Below, piece by piece: positions 1 to 5,110 of a stretch of DNA of 5,110 nt. The first letter of the stretch is position 1; each line of letters starts with the position of its first letter. The DNA is taken from NCBI GenBank assembly GCA_934162625.1, contig CAKPJM010000064.1:1-5110 (forward strand), in the 5' to 3' direction. The notes beneath the pieces were generated by a model. It was not told where the DNA came from, made no database searches, and was given only the letters and a program-made list of their open reading frames with translations. The position numbers and the translations under genes are program-made. This stretch comes from an uncultured Clostridia bacterium (GTDB taxonomy: Bacteria; Bacillota; Clostridia; TANB77; CAG-508).

Positions 1-310
1 TCAAACTATATCATATTGGTATTTCCTTTTCAATTTTATTTTCTTTAGTGTGACATATCTATTGTAAACCTATATTTTTTAAAAAATGTCAGATGATAGT
101 TTACTATTTGTTAATGTTCAGACCAAATTTTAAATGATGCAGAGAATTTGTAGGAAAAATTTTAATCGCCTGCCTTTGGAGAAACTATCCTAATGATAAA
201 AGGAAAAGAATGTCAAATGTAGAATATATTATTATAAAATTATAATTTTTAAAATCTAAAAAATCATGGAAAATTCTTTCCAGAAATCCCAATAAAATTA
301 AAGGAGAAAC
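1..310. other. Non-coding leader region upstream of comF
   Basis: No supportable gene lies here. Two short plus-strand frames are open at the left edge, and one (positions 2-66) would encode a hydrophobic tail of about 21 residues ending in a stop, but nothing shows it is a real gene end. Two tiny same-frame ORFs (86-133, 15 codons; 134-193, 19 codons) lack ribosome binding sites. An inverted repeat TGGAAA-ATTC-TTTCCA at 267-282 lies between the candidate promoter and the comF start and could be an operator, but six-base arms in AT-rich DNA are weak evidence. No tRNA, riboswitch or terminator was recognised. Confidence 0.6.
210..246 (+). promoter_or_regulatory. Candidate sigma-A-type promoter for the comF operon
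   Basis: ATGTCA at 210-215 matches four of six bases of the TTGACA -35 box. It is followed after 17 bases by TATAAA at 233-238, five of six of TATAAT. An exact TATAAT also occurs at 241-246 but has no well-placed -35 box. The implied leader RNA would be roughly 60-70 bases. Such boxes arise often by chance in DNA this AT-rich, so this is a placement guess only. Confidence 0.35.
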
Positions 311-952
311 ATGTTAAACAAAATATTAGAACTTATTTATCCAAATGTGTGCGGAGTATGCGGAGAAATATGTAAAGATAGCTTATGTAAAAAATGCACA
401 ATCGAAATAAAAAAATATGAAATTAATTTAATTAATAAAAATAAAAAGATGTATTTTAATGAAAGTATGCATATTTTTAAATACAATGAAATAATAAGGC
501 AAAGACTTATTGAATATAAATTTCAAGACAAATCATATATGTATAAAACATTTGCAAAAATAATATTAAAAAACAAAAAAGTTTGTGGCTTTTTAGAAAA
601 ATATGATATAATAATTCCAGTTCCTATTCACAAAAAAAGAAGATTAAAAAGAGGATATAACCAAACAGAATTAATAGCAAAAGAAATCTGCAAAAATATT
701 AGTTTAGAGCTGAAAACAGACGTTTTAATTAAACAAAAAAATATTATAGCTCAATCAGAATTAAATAAAAATGAAAGAAAACAGAATATTAAAAACGCAT
801 TTGAAATTAAGAGTATAAATGAAATAATTGATAAGAAAATACTGTTATTTGACGATATATATACAACAGGTAGTACAGTAAATGAATGCAGCAGAGTTTT
901 AAGAAAGGCTGGAGCAAAACAAGTAGGAGTATTAACTATAGCAAAAGATTAA
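311..952 (+). CDS. comF: ComF family protein (phosphoribosyltransferase-like, competence-associated)
   Basis: The 213-residue protein has the ComF architecture. Near the N-terminus is a cysteine cluster that should bind zinc: C14-x2-C17, then C26-x2-C29, with C21 between. The type I phosphoribosyltransferase fold follows, with a PVPIHKKRRLKRGYNQ segment (about 103-118) and the PRPP-binding loop DDIYTTGST at 181-189. The length is normal for ComF and nothing looks broken. In Bacillus and other competent bacteria ComF acts in the cytoplasm in DNA uptake and transformation, probably handling incoming single-stranded DNA; the catalytic substrate of the PRT domain is not settled. The ATG at 311 is preceded by AAGGAG at 301-306 with a four-base spacer. 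The stop overlaps the next gene's ribosome binding site, so it is probably the first gene of a three-gene operon. Family assignment is firm; a role in competence here is inferred. Confidence 0.9.
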   Translation: MLNKILELIYPNVCGVCGEICKDSLCKKCTIEIKKYEINLINKNKKMYFNESMHIFKYNEIIRQRLIEYKFQDKSYMYKTFAKIILKNKKVCGFLEKYDIIIPVPIHKKRRLKRGYNQTELIAKEICKNISLELKTDVLIKQKNIIAQSELNKNERKQNIKNAFEIKSINEIIDKKILLFDDIYTTGSTVNECSRVLRKAGAKQVGVLTIAKD

Positions 953-958
953 GGAGGT
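951..958 (+). promoter_or_regulatory. Strong ribosome binding site overlapping the comF stop codon
   Basis: AAGGAGGT is a full-length Shine-Dalgarno match. It shares two bases with the comF TAA (950-952) and sits five bases before the ATG at 964. Ribosomes terminating on comF would be placed directly on the next start, so translational coupling of comF and the NTPase gene is likely. It also fixes the start of the downstream gene. Confidence 0.85.
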
Positions 959-963
959 AATAT

Positions 964-2904
964 ATGGAAGATTTGGTAGAAAGCATATTGGACTATATAA
1001 GAGCTGATTATACAGACTATGCAATAATGATAAATGGAGAATGGGGTAGTGGAAAGACATATTTTTGGAATAACAAAATAAGAAATAAAATAGATACACT
1101 TCAACTTAATGGAAAACACTATACAACAATATATATGTCTTTATATGGAATATCAAACCTTGAAGACATAAGTAAAAAGATATTTATAGAAACAACACAA
1201 TTGATGGACAAAAACATGAAAAAATACATGAATGCGACCGGGCAACAGTCAATACCGGAATATGCAAAAACAGGACTTGACATGGCAAATCTTTTTGGAG
1301 TTACTCAAAATGGAGACAAAGTAGATTACAGCAAATTTTTCTCTACAGATGATAAAGTTTTATGCTTTGACGACTTAGAAAGAGCAAATGTTGACGTTAT
1401 AGATATTTTAGGCTATATAAATAACTTTGTTGAGCATGATCATATAAAAACTATAATAATATGTAATGAAAAGGAATTATCTACAAAGCTAAAAAGTTCA
1501 AATTTGGAAATGAAAACATTTATTGCAACATATATTTTAGATAAAGAGGGAGATTTATCTAAAACAGACAAGCCAATGGTAGAAAAAATACAAGATAAAA
1601 TAGAATACGTATTTGACAAAGCAAATGATTATGAAAGAATAAAAGAAAAACTAATAGGAGAAACTTTTGAATATCAACCAGAGTTTAACTATATAATAAA
1701 TGGAATCCTAATGAGATATGAAAACAATACAGAGTTAATAAGATTCTTGAGAGAAAATACAAACTATATAGTATCAACTTTTAATAAGAGTGGTACAAGA
1801 AACTTAAGAATATTAAAACATGCACTAAATGATTTTAAAAAAGTTTATGAAATGGTTAATAAATATTATCCAAACACAAATTATAGAATATTACAAACAA
1901 TGCTTATATTTACAATAGCCATATCTTTTGAAATAAAGGCAGGTAAAATTACAAAGGATAAATTTATAAATATAATGGATAATGAAGAGTATAAATCTAT
2001 ACTTGTATCTTCAAGAGTGCTTATGGATAATAGGCAATTTTATATTAAAGAGTTTGATAATAATTATTATTATAATTTTAAGGTAGAGTATCGTTTCTTT
2101 AAATTCATAGAGATATATGTAAGAACAAGAATATTTGATATGAAAACATTTAAGAAAAATATGGAAGTAATTATAAATACTGTAGATACAGGTAAGCTTC
2201 CAGGATATAAAAGACTTCTTACAGAAGAGTATTGGAAAATATCTGACGACCAATTTCCAGGAGTAATAGAGGATGTAATAGAGGATGTAAAAGCTGGAAA
2301 GGTAAAATTATTAGACACAGTAAAGATATTTATTTATTTTACATACTTTATAAAAAAAGGTTTAATAAATTACGACATAAAAACTATAAGGGGAATATTC
2401 TTTAACGGAATGAACGCTGCTGCATTAACATCTGAGTATTCAGAAAATGCAGAACAAGAAATTGAACAAACAATAATAGGTGAAAAGACGCAAGAAATAA
2501 ATGATATATTAAATCATTTTTATATGATAAATAATGCACTAAAAGACAAGATGTATTCACAAAAAGCAGAAGATATATTTAAATGTATACCAATGAAAAT
2601 GGAGAATTTTTATGAAAGATTCGATAAAGAATGTATGAATATTCCGATATTCAAATTTTATGATCCATATCAGATGTTTCAAAGAATATCATGTGCAAGC
2701 AATGAAGATATAGTTTCTATAAAAGAAAAGTTGCTAGATAGAGCAGAAAAATATACAAAAGAAATTGAACCAGAAATGAAAAATATAAGGCAACTAAAAC
2801 AAGTAATAGACGACTATATCAAAGGAAAAGACGTGGGAATAAAGATTGTATTATTAAAAGAATTCTCAAGGGATTTAGGAACAATTTTAGAGAAATATAG
2901 ATAA
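964..2904 (+). CDS. KAP-type P-loop NTPase, function unassigned
   Basis: The 646-residue protein opens almost directly with its nucleotide-binding site. The Walker A motif GEWGSGKT is at residues 25-32 and Walker B VLCFDDLER at 132-140 (acidic D136, D137). A sensor-1-like asparagine in IIICNEKEL is at 164-172 (N168), and TRNLRILKHALNDF (278 onward) resembles the arginine-containing segment that closes the KAP NTPase core. KAP proteins commonly carry membrane helices between Walker A and B; here that stretch is short and hydrophilic, so a cytoplasmic protein is expected. The moderately hydrophobic 309-324 is probably a buried helix. About 330-646 is a lysine- and aromatic-rich region with no domain I recognise; it contains a VIED-VIED repeat at 434-441. 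Known bacterial KAP members include PifA, which causes phage T7 exclusion, so defence is possible but not shown. An 11-base gap follows comF. Family placement is good; function is open. Confidence 0.85.
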   Translation: MEDLVESILDYIRADYTDYAIMINGEWGSGKTYFWNNKIRNKIDTLQLNGKHYTTIYMSLYGISNLEDISKKIFIETTQLMDKNMKKYMNATGQQSIPEYAKTGLDMANLFGVTQNGDKVDYSKFFSTDDKVLCFDDLERANVDVIDILGYINNFVEHDHIKTIIICNEKELSTKLKSSNLEMKTFIATYILDKEGDLSKTDKPMVEKIQDKIEYVFDKANDYERIKEKLIGETFEYQPEFNYIINGILMRYENNTELIRFLRENTNYIVSTFNKSGTRNLRILKHALNDFKKVYEMVNKYYPNTNYRILQTMLIFTIAISFEIKAGKITKDKFINIMDNEEYKSILVSSRVLMDNRQFYIKEFDNNYYYNFKVEYRFFKFIEIYVRTRIFDMKTFKKNMEVIINTVDTGKLPGYKRLLTEEYWKISDDQFPGVIEDVIEDVKAGKVKLLDTVKIFIYFTYFIKKGLINYDIKTIRGIFFNGMNAAALTSEYSENAEQEIEQTIIGEKTQEINDILNHFYMINNALKDKMYSQKAEDIFKCIPMKMENFYERFDKECMNIPIFKFYDPYQMFQRISCASNEDIVSIKEKLLDRAEKYTKEIEPEMKNIRQLKQVIDDYIKGKDVGIKIVLLKEFSRDLGTILEKYR

Positions 2905-2917
2905 ATTGTAATATATT

Positions 2918-2923
2918 AGGAGG
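2918..2923 (+). promoter_or_regulatory. Ribosome binding site of the LbH gene
   Basis: AGGAGG lies six bases before the ATG at 2930 and 13 bases after the NTPase stop codon. It supports this start, and with no room for a terminator before it, co-transcription with the NTPase gene. Confidence 0.85.
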
Positions 2924-2929
2924 ATAAAA

Positions 2930-3643
2930 ATGGAAGAAGTAAAGTTAAATTATTATTTTAAAAATATGGATGAATTTGCATTCAAAGAAATATTTGAGAA
3001 TTGTACATATCCATGGGAAGCAATAAACAACATAAATGAATTTATAAAAACTTATATGAATAATAAAGAAATGAAAATAAATAATGCTTCTGAAATAGGA
3101 GAATTTTGCTCGATAACAGGAAATTACTATATAGGAGAAGGTACAAAAATACATTCAAATGTAACAATACAAGGACCAGTGCTAATTGGAAAAAATGTAG
3201 AAATACAGTCTGGAGCATTAATAAGGCCAGGGACAATAATAGGAGATAATGCATGTGTAGGGCATGGCTCAGAAGTTAAACATGCAATACTTCAAAACAA
3301 GGCAAAAGTTGCAAGTTTAGCTTTTGTAGGAGATACTATACTTGGAAAATCCACAAGAATTGGAAGCGGAGTAATACTTGCAAATAGAAGATTTGATCAA
3401 AAAAACATTACTGTGAGAATAAATGGAGAAAAAGTAGATACTCAAACTGATTTTTTCGGAAGTATAATAGGAGATTGCTCGAGATTAGGAGCAAATGCAG
3501 TAACACTTCCTGGAACGTTTATAGGACCATATACTTGGATTCTTCCAACATTACAAGTAAGAGGATTTATACCAGCAGAAAAAAGGGTATTTCCAAAAGA
3601 AGAATATATAATAACAGATAATCCAAAAATAGAATTGAAATAA
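2930..3643 (+). CDS. GlmU-like left-handed beta-helix protein (hexapeptide repeat)
   Basis: The 237-residue protein has an N-terminal helical segment (about 1-50), then a run of hexapeptide repeats of the form I-G-x4 (IGEFCS at 56, IGEGTK at 68, IGKNVE at 86, IGDNAC at 104, IGSGVI at 144, later IGDCSR and IGPYTW), which folds as a left-handed beta-helix. The stretch GHGSEVKHA (111-119) through FVGDTILG (132-139) follows the C-terminal acetyltransferase region of GlmU and related sugar-phosphate nucleotidyltransferases. The N-terminal nucleotidyltransferase domain of those enzymes is absent. Where E. coli GlmU has its catalytic histidine (HLTYLGD), this protein has S129 in SLAFVGD. An acyltransferase acting on a sugar nucleotide, or a binding or regulatory subunit, would fit; the substrate cannot be read from the sequence. 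It is the last gene of the apparent operon and ends two bases before a large palindrome. Confidence 0.85.
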   Translation: MEEVKLNYYFKNMDEFAFKEIFENCTYPWEAINNINEFIKTYMNNKEMKINNASEIGEFCSITGNYYIGEGTKIHSNVTIQGPVLIGKNVEIQSGALIRPGTIIGDNACVGHGSEVKHAILQNKAKVASLAFVGDTILGKSTRIGSGVILANRRFDQKNITVRINGEKVDTQTDFFGSIIGDCSRLGANAVTLPGTFIGPYTWILPTLQVRGFIPAEKRVFPKEEYIITDNPKIELK

Positions 3644-3645
3644 AT

Positions 3646-3719
3646 TTAAGGAACTAATGGGGACAGACCCCTTTTGTTTAAATTAAAACAAAAGGGGTCT
3701 GTCCCCATTAGTTCCTTAA
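3646..3719. repeat. Perfect 34-bp palindrome, REP/BIME- or MITE-like
   Basis: Left arm 3646-3679 and right arm 3686-3719 are exact reverse complements over 34 bases, with a six-base loop AAATTA. Each arm also contains its own mini-hairpin: GGGG-ACAGA-CCCC at 3659-3671 and GGGG-TCTGT-CCCC at 3694-3706. Two inverted small hairpins form the layout of a BIME, a pair of inverted REP units. No run of T follows the stem, so it is not a typical intrinsic terminator, although a transcript would form a very stable hairpin that could block exonucleases or be cut by RNase III. Its GC-rich core stands out from the surrounding DNA. From memory, GGGGTCTGTCCCC-type repeats are common in bacterial genomes and some occur with REP-associated tyrosine transposases; no transposase is visible here. 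Perfect pairing suggests recent arrival or active maintenance. Confidence 0.95.
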
Positions 3720-3870
3720 TCTTGCAAAGAAAGAGATGGATTAAATCCAAAGCTTTTTTAACATAGAGTAAATATGTAATTACAAATAAACATAAGAACT
3801 ATTAAAAAATAAAATGGTATATGGTAACATTATTTCATAATAAAATTACAAAAGAAAAGATGAAAAACAA

Positions 3871-4420
3871 ATGGAAAAATTAAAGAATGTAGGGGCAGGC
3901 CCTGTGTCTGCCCAAAAGGAAGTTATAAATGACTGTCCTGAATTTTCAAAAAGAAACAAACAAAAAGCACATGGGATGCACAGTGCGTATCCAAATTTCA
4001 ATGGAATTACATTAATAGCCCTAATAATAACAGTAATAGTAATGCTAATATTAGTAGGCGTAACGATTTCAGTATCATTAAATGGAGGATTATTTGAAAC
4101 TGCAACTAAAGCAGCTACAGAAACACAAAGAGAATCAGAAAGAGAAAGATTAACTGAAATCACATTATCAAGTTATAATGTAGCAGAAGGAAAAATAAGT
4201 GATGTAGATAGTTTAGTAGGCAAATTATGTTGTATATTATGATGAAAGCGACTATTGTATCTTTTACTCTTTTGATGATGCAGGACGCTCTATTGACATA
4301 TCAGGAATAACAACAAAAGATGAATTTACCGCAAAACTAGCAGAATACAATATGAGTATTTCTGAGGATGGAAAAGAAATAACATATGATGGAAGAACAT
4401 ATACATTAATGGAAAAATAA
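3871..4420 (+). pseudogene. Pilin-like protein with N-terminal class III-type segment, frameshifted
   Basis: From the ATG at 3871 the frame runs 123 codons to a TGA at 4240-4242. It holds a prepilin-like hydrophobic helix: the leader ends in G45, then ITLIALIITV continues to about residue 68, in the style of clostridial proteins labelled prepilin-type. The usual Glu at mature position 5 is A50, a common variant in this clostridial group. The C-terminal half lies in another frame, to a TAA at 4418-4420 (ending TYTLMEK). Removing one T from the TT at 4225-4226 joins the frames into 182 residues and gives YVVYYDESDY in place of LCCIL. The leader of about 45 residues is far longer than usual because a repeat-like element is embedded in it. 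The ribosome binding site is weak. Such proteins are normally inserted in the membrane, cut by a prepilin peptidase and assembled outside. It could be a pseudogene, a sequencing error, or less likely a programmed frameshift. Confidence 0.72.
3888..3997. mobile_element. MITE-like repeat element inside the pilin leader (ends approximate)
   Basis: The segment is richer in GC than its surroundings and opens with the hairpin GGGCAG-GCCCTGTGT-CTGCCC (3893-3913). It closes with GTGCGTATCCAAA, which can be seen as a degraded inverted counterpart of the TGTAGGGGCAGGC start, though the match is poor in this copy. From memory, repeats beginning TGTAGGGGCAGGCC and ending GTGCGTCCCTACA are scattered through some Clostridia genomes; that is recollection, not a search. 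It is read through in frame and adds roughly residues 7-42, which look nothing like a pilin leader, between MEKLKN and NFNGITL. The exact borders and any target duplication cannot be fixed from this copy. Confidence 0.5.
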
Positions 4421-4434
4421 AATTAAATAGAGAT

Positions 4435-4474
4435 AGCCCCTTTTGCTTGGATTAGAACAAAAAGGGCTGTTTTT
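4435..4474 (+). terminator. Rho-independent terminator after the pilin-like gene
   Basis: The stem is formed by AGCCCCTTTTG (4435-4445) and CAAAAAGGGCT (4458-4468): five pairs, one C-A mismatch, then five pairs, with a 12-base loop. GTTTTTA follows at 4469-4475. It lies 14 bases after the TAA at 4418-4420, which supports that downstream frame as the true gene end. The hairpin and its T-tract align with the core of the palindrome at 3646-3719. Confidence 0.85.
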
Positions 4475-4484
4475 ATATACTAGG

Positions 4485-4559
4485 AAAAAAATGCTATAAT
4501 CTCTATTGCCTTTGAGATTTCCTCATTTTATTCGGAAATTCAACTCAATCGGCGAATAA
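4485..4559 (-). terminator. Possible weak terminator or hairpin region for the minus-strand gene
   Basis: Read on the minus strand downstream of the stop at 4584-4586, two inverted repeats appear. The first pairs TTATTCG with CGAATAA (4528-4534 and 4553-4559, 18-base loop). The second pairs AATCTC with GAGATT (4498-4503 and 4514-4519), followed six bases later by a run of seven T (plus-strand A at 4485-4491). Each stem is short and AT-rich, and the T-run is not adjacent to the stem. Termination here is plausible because the gene must end before the convergent pilin-like gene, but the signal is weak. Confidence 0.28.
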
Positions 4560-4583
4560 GTTGCTTTGTTCTTAGTACATTTC

Positions 4584-5110
4584 TTATTCCGGCATAGATA
4601 TTGTAAAAGCCAAATCAGCATATGGTTGATAATTATCGTTATTAATCTGTTCATCGTTTTCATTAATAATTGCAATAGCAATGTCATAAGTAGTAGAGTT
4701 TACTAAAAAAAGATAACCTTTAGAAGGAATATTACCAAAACTACCTTCTGTATAGTCTGGATCTGAACATGTAATATTGTACTTTTTTATTGCAGCAGGT
4801 AAATCAGGAATATCTATAAAGCTATTCTTTATGTTATCTGAAACATCATCTCTCCAGAAATTAGAAGCAGAGATATTCATTGTACCGCTAACATCTGATG
4901 GTAATAGCCCTTTGCTACCAAGTTCTCCTACTGTAAATGTATATGTTTCACGATATGGTTCTATTTTGGCAGAATTCAAATCTACTTGCCATAGAGTAGT
5001 TTCTCCTTGAACTACTAGTTTGGTTTCTGTAGATTTTTGTGCATCTTTTGACAATCCAGATGGTAATAATATTTTTGTAGAATCTACTTTTCCATCTGTT
5101 CCTATTGCTC
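4584..5110 (-). CDS. Hypothetical, probably extracellular protein (pilin-like?), 5' end outside window
   Basis: The frame is open from the right edge of the window to the TAA at 4584-4586, giving the C-terminal 174 residues of a longer protein. A TTG at 5052-5054 could be read as a start, but the frame stays open for 18 more codons (AIGTDGKVDSTK and on) with no ribosome binding site at the TTG, so treating the gene as truncated is better. The visible part is acidic and polar, rich in Ser, Thr, Asp and Asn, with one cysteine and no membrane segment, as expected of an extracellular domain. The stretch TFTVGELGSKGLLPSD resembles the TVxELxxxGxL motif seen in C-terminal parts of clostridial pilin-like proteins; that resemblance is my judgement and is modest. 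No enzyme motif is visible. The gene converges on the broken pilin-like gene, and about 160 bases separate their stop codons. Confidence 0.7.
   Translation of the reverse strand, partial: AIGTDGKVDSTKILLPSGLSKDAQKSTETKLVVQGETTLWQVDLNSAKIEPYRETYTFTVGELGSKGLLPSDVSGTMNISASNFWRDDVSDNIKNSFIDIPDLPAAIKKYNITCSDPDYTEGSFGNIPSKGYLFLVNSTTYDIAIAIINENDEQINNDNYQPYADLAFTISMPE

Noticed and set aside
86..193. Two short same-frame ORFs separated by one stop, possibly a decayed gene before comF
   Set aside because: The translations match nothing recognisable and no ribosome binding site precedes either; ORFs this short are expected by chance.
2011..2318. Two overlapping minus-strand open frames inside the NTPase gene
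   Set aside because: They lie entirely antisense to a strongly supported gene, are composed mostly of Ile, Tyr, Phe and Lys as AT-rich shadows are, and have no ribosome binding site or motif.
2945..3254. Minus-strand hydrophobic open frames inside the LbH gene
   Set aside because: They are antisense shadows of the hexapeptide-repeat gene; their apparent hydrophobicity comes from reading Lys/Asn/Glu-rich codons backwards.
3646..3719. The palindrome as a simple rho-independent terminator of the comF operon
   Set aside because: No T-run follows either arm and the stem is far longer than usual, so it is reported as a repeat, although it could still affect transcript ends.
3888..3997. The leader element as a third member of the palindrome family
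   Set aside because: Both contain a GGGG...CAG...CCC core, but the remainder does not align and the element lacks long inverted arms; the shared core alone is too short.
3846..4163. Minus-strand 105-codon open frame opposite the pilin-like gene
   Set aside because: The plus strand has a recognisable pilin helix here; the antisense product has no motif and no convincing start.
4777..5010. Plus-strand 77-codon open frame opposite the right-edge gene
   Set aside because: The minus frame is longer, runs through the window edge and has a plausible extracellular composition; the plus frame has no ribosome binding site.
1..5110. CRISPR array, tRNA, rRNA or riboswitch
   Set aside because: No regularly spaced direct repeats, cloverleaf or recognisable conserved RNA core was seen on either strand.

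Overview
The window is very AT-rich DNA with strong AGGAGG-type ribosome binding sites and a clostridial-style pilin-like protein. It most likely comes from a low-GC member of the Firmicutes (Clostridia), possibly an uncultured gut species; this is inferred from style and cannot be pinned to a species.

Layout: positions 1-310 hold no supportable gene, only a candidate promoter. Three tightly spaced plus-strand genes follow (311-3643): a ComF-family phosphoribosyltransferase-like protein, a 646-residue KAP-type P-loop NTPase, and a GlmU-like left-handed beta-helix (hexapeptide repeat) protein. Gaps are 11 and 25 bases, each with a strong ribosome binding site, so they probably form one transcription unit. 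ComF proteins are linked to natural DNA uptake, KAP NTPases in bacteria include the phage-exclusion protein PifA, and LbH proteins of this kind act on sugars or sugar nucleotides. No single pathway obviously joins the three, so the grouping may be a mixed operon rather than a system.

From 3646 the character changes. A perfect palindrome (34-base arms, 6-base loop) starts two bases after the LbH stop codon. Next is a pilin-like gene (3871-4420) with two defects: a GC-rich repeat-like element of about 110 bases sits in frame inside its leader region, and a one-base shift near 4225 splits it into two frames. Its 3' end carries a rho-independent terminator (4435-4474). Aligned by eye, this terminator looks like a decayed copy of the upstream palindrome: every base substitution is a transition, and one whole base pair is missing on both sides of the stem.

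On the minus strand, the right edge holds the C-terminal 174 residues of a probable extracellular protein, perhaps also pilin-like, convergent with the broken pilin gene. The most interesting content is the repeat biology at 3646-4475; the KAP NTPase is the best candidate for an unassigned function.
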